This document shows, piece by piece, positions 41,942-43,013 of a DNA stretch of 43,013 nt; positions within the stretch are counted from its first letter, which is position 1, and each line of letters opens with the position of its first letter. A program made the translations under genes and the position numbers. Source of the stretch: JAVBNJ01 sp031551625 (GTDB lineage: Bacteria; Bacteroidota; Bacteroidia; Bacteroidales; UBA932); assembly GCA_031551625.1 (NCBI GenBank), contig JAVBNJ010000072.1, positions 1 to 43,013 on the forward strand, read 5' to 3'. The notes under the pieces are model-generated. The model saw nothing but the letters and a program-made list of their open reading frames with translations, did not search any database and had not been told where the DNA came from.

Positions 41942-43013
41942 ATGAATATTTTATTTATTTTACCATACGACACTACTTACCGTTATAGAAAAACTTTTGT
42001 GCCTTCTATATCGTACCAGCCGCTGACACTGTCGATGCTGGCAGCTTTGATTCCGGCGACAATGAAATGTACGGTCACTCTGGTTGACGAAGGTGTGCAA
42101 AAGATTGACTATAGCCGGAAGCACTATGATATAGTAGGGATTACATCTACGACATCCAGTGCACCCAGGGCCTATGAACTGGCGGGTTATTTCAAGCAGC
42201 GGGGTAGCTATGTGTTGCTTGGCGGACATCATGTATCGCTGTTGCCCGATGAGGCGCTTCAATATGCCGATACTGTTTTTGTCGGCACTGCAGAGCGTAC
42301 TTTACCGCAATTTTTTGAGGACTATGCAGCCGGAACACCTCAAAATAAATATACTTCCAAAGACGTTGTGGCAAGCGAAATCCCGGCTCCCCGGCGGGAT
42401 ATGATGGGGAAGAAAGGATACATGACACATCCTACAGTCATTGCAGATTATGGTTGCCCTAACCACTGCCGCTACTGTGTTATTCATCCATTTTGGGGGC
42501 ATAATGCGCGACGGCCTGTGCATGCTGTAATTGATGAGTTAAGATTACTAAAGAAGAAAAAAATCCTGTTATTGGATCCAAGTCCATTCAGTGATAAAGT
42601 ATATGCACGGGAACTGTTATCCGAAATGGAAAAGTTGCGTATTAAGTGGGTAGGCCTTGTGGCGCTTGACATAGCAAACGATGATAGCGTGCTTGACTTG
42701 ATGCAGCAAAGCGGTTGCATCGGAGTTTTGTCCGGATTCGAAACATTCAATGCAACGGACCTTGCGGAAATGCAAAAAAATAAAAACAAGGTGGCCGATT
42801 ATAAAACCATTGTGGATAAATGGCATTCGAGAGGTATTTCTGTGTTAGGAACTTTTATGATAGGTTTCGATGGCGATACCTCTGAGTCGTTGCAAAAACT
42901 ACCGGAGCTTATTGACGAAATAGGAGTGGATATTCCACGCTTTGCGATTTTGACCCCTTATCCCAATACTCCGCTTTTTAATGAGTACGACGGACAAGGT
43001 CGTATTGCTACAC
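41942..43013 (+). CDS. Radical SAM protein with B12-binding-like domain (3), 3' cut by window end
   Basis: The frame from the ATG at 41942 is open to the window end (357 complete codons, no stop), so it continues outside. It starts MNILFILPYDTTYRYRK, with GITSTTSSAPRAYELAGYF, then VLLGGHHVSLLPDEAL, and Cys172, Cys176 and Cys179 in DYGCPNHCRYC. The following FMIGFDGDTSESL matches the two paralogues. About 85 residues of the usual length of about 440 are missing. DxHxxG is absent. It begins 18 bases after the GNAT stop and is part of the operon; further genes may follow. Confidence 0.87.
   Translation, partial: MNILFILPYDTTYRYRKTFVPSISYQPLTLSMLAALIPATMKCTVTLVDEGVQKIDYSRKHYDIVGITSTTSSAPRAYELAGYFKQRGSYVLLGGHHVSLLPDEALQYADTVFVGTAERTLPQFFEDYAAGTPQNKYTSKDVVASEIPAPRRDMMGKKGYMTHPTVIADYGCPNHCRYCVIHPFWGHNARRPVHAVIDELRLLKKKKILLLDPSPFSDKVYARELLSEMEKLRIKWVGLVALDIANDDSVLDLMQQSGCIGVLSGFETFNATDLAEMQKNKNKVADYKTIVDKWHSRGISVLGTFMIGFDGDTSESLQKLPELIDEIGVDIPRFAILTPYPNTPLFNEYDGQGRIAT

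Noticed and set aside
1..43013. tRNA, rRNA, transposase or phage genes
   Set aside because: No cloverleaf, rRNA core or transposase/integrase motif was recognised by reading both strands; a scan by a dedicated tool could still find a missed short RNA.

Overview
The window comes from a member of the Bacteroidota, most likely order Bacteroidales. The evidence is the recurring promoter element TANNTTTG about 15-70 bases ahead of starts, a SusC/SusD pair with a FecI/FecR-type sigma/anti-sigma pair, a type IX secretion (T9SS) sorting domain with a PorV-type partner, split 5'-nucleotidase genes, a pyrophosphate-dependent phosphofructokinase and near absence of Shine-Dalgarno sequences. I cannot name genus or species. 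No rRNA, tRNA, CRISPR array, transposase or phage gene was seen.

Layout. 1-380: non-coding, with a 21-base direct repeat and a large imperfect palindrome. 403-7523: mostly housekeeping genes (small outer-membrane barrel, DUF169 protein, dnaB, galE, a WecA/TagO-type glycosyl-1-phosphate transferase, two-gene 5'-nucleotidase). 7596-23464: a long co-directional locus: ECF sigma factor, FecR anti-sigma, SusC with an N-terminal signalling (STN) domain, SusD, a lipoprotein, a 1.7-kilo-residue M43 metalloprotease carrying PKD domains and a T9SS tail, a PorV-like protein and a BACON/choice-of-anchor-J lipoprotein. It reads as a protease-linked peptide- or protein-acquisition locus, analogous to a polysaccharide utilisation locus. 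23679-27883 (minus strand): PASTA protein, rluD-family gene, ddl, prmC, yraN. 28006-31250 (minus): cobalamin riboswitch, BtuB-like receptor and a BtuG-like beta-propeller lipoprotein. 31416-35612: glycolytic pair pfp/fba (divergent), deoxynucleoside kinase and pheS.

35844 to the right edge holds the most unusual part: a tight operon of a GNAT-like protein, a GH3-family acyl-acid amido synthetase homologue, two full radical SAM proteins with B12-binding-like N-termini, a second GNAT-like protein and a third radical SAM protein cut by the window end. A perfect 20-bp palindrome sits just upstream of its promoter. I infer an undescribed small-molecule or lipid-amide biosynthetic operon. The nearby B12 uptake locus could supply its cofactor if the radical SAM proteins use cobalamin.

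Several intergenic regions hold long imperfect palindromes (143-260, 24067-24154, 33738-33818, 34493-34590) resembling dispersed REP/MITE-like elements; one of them overlaps the last codons of prmC. All calls are by eye from sequence and translation; no database search was possible.
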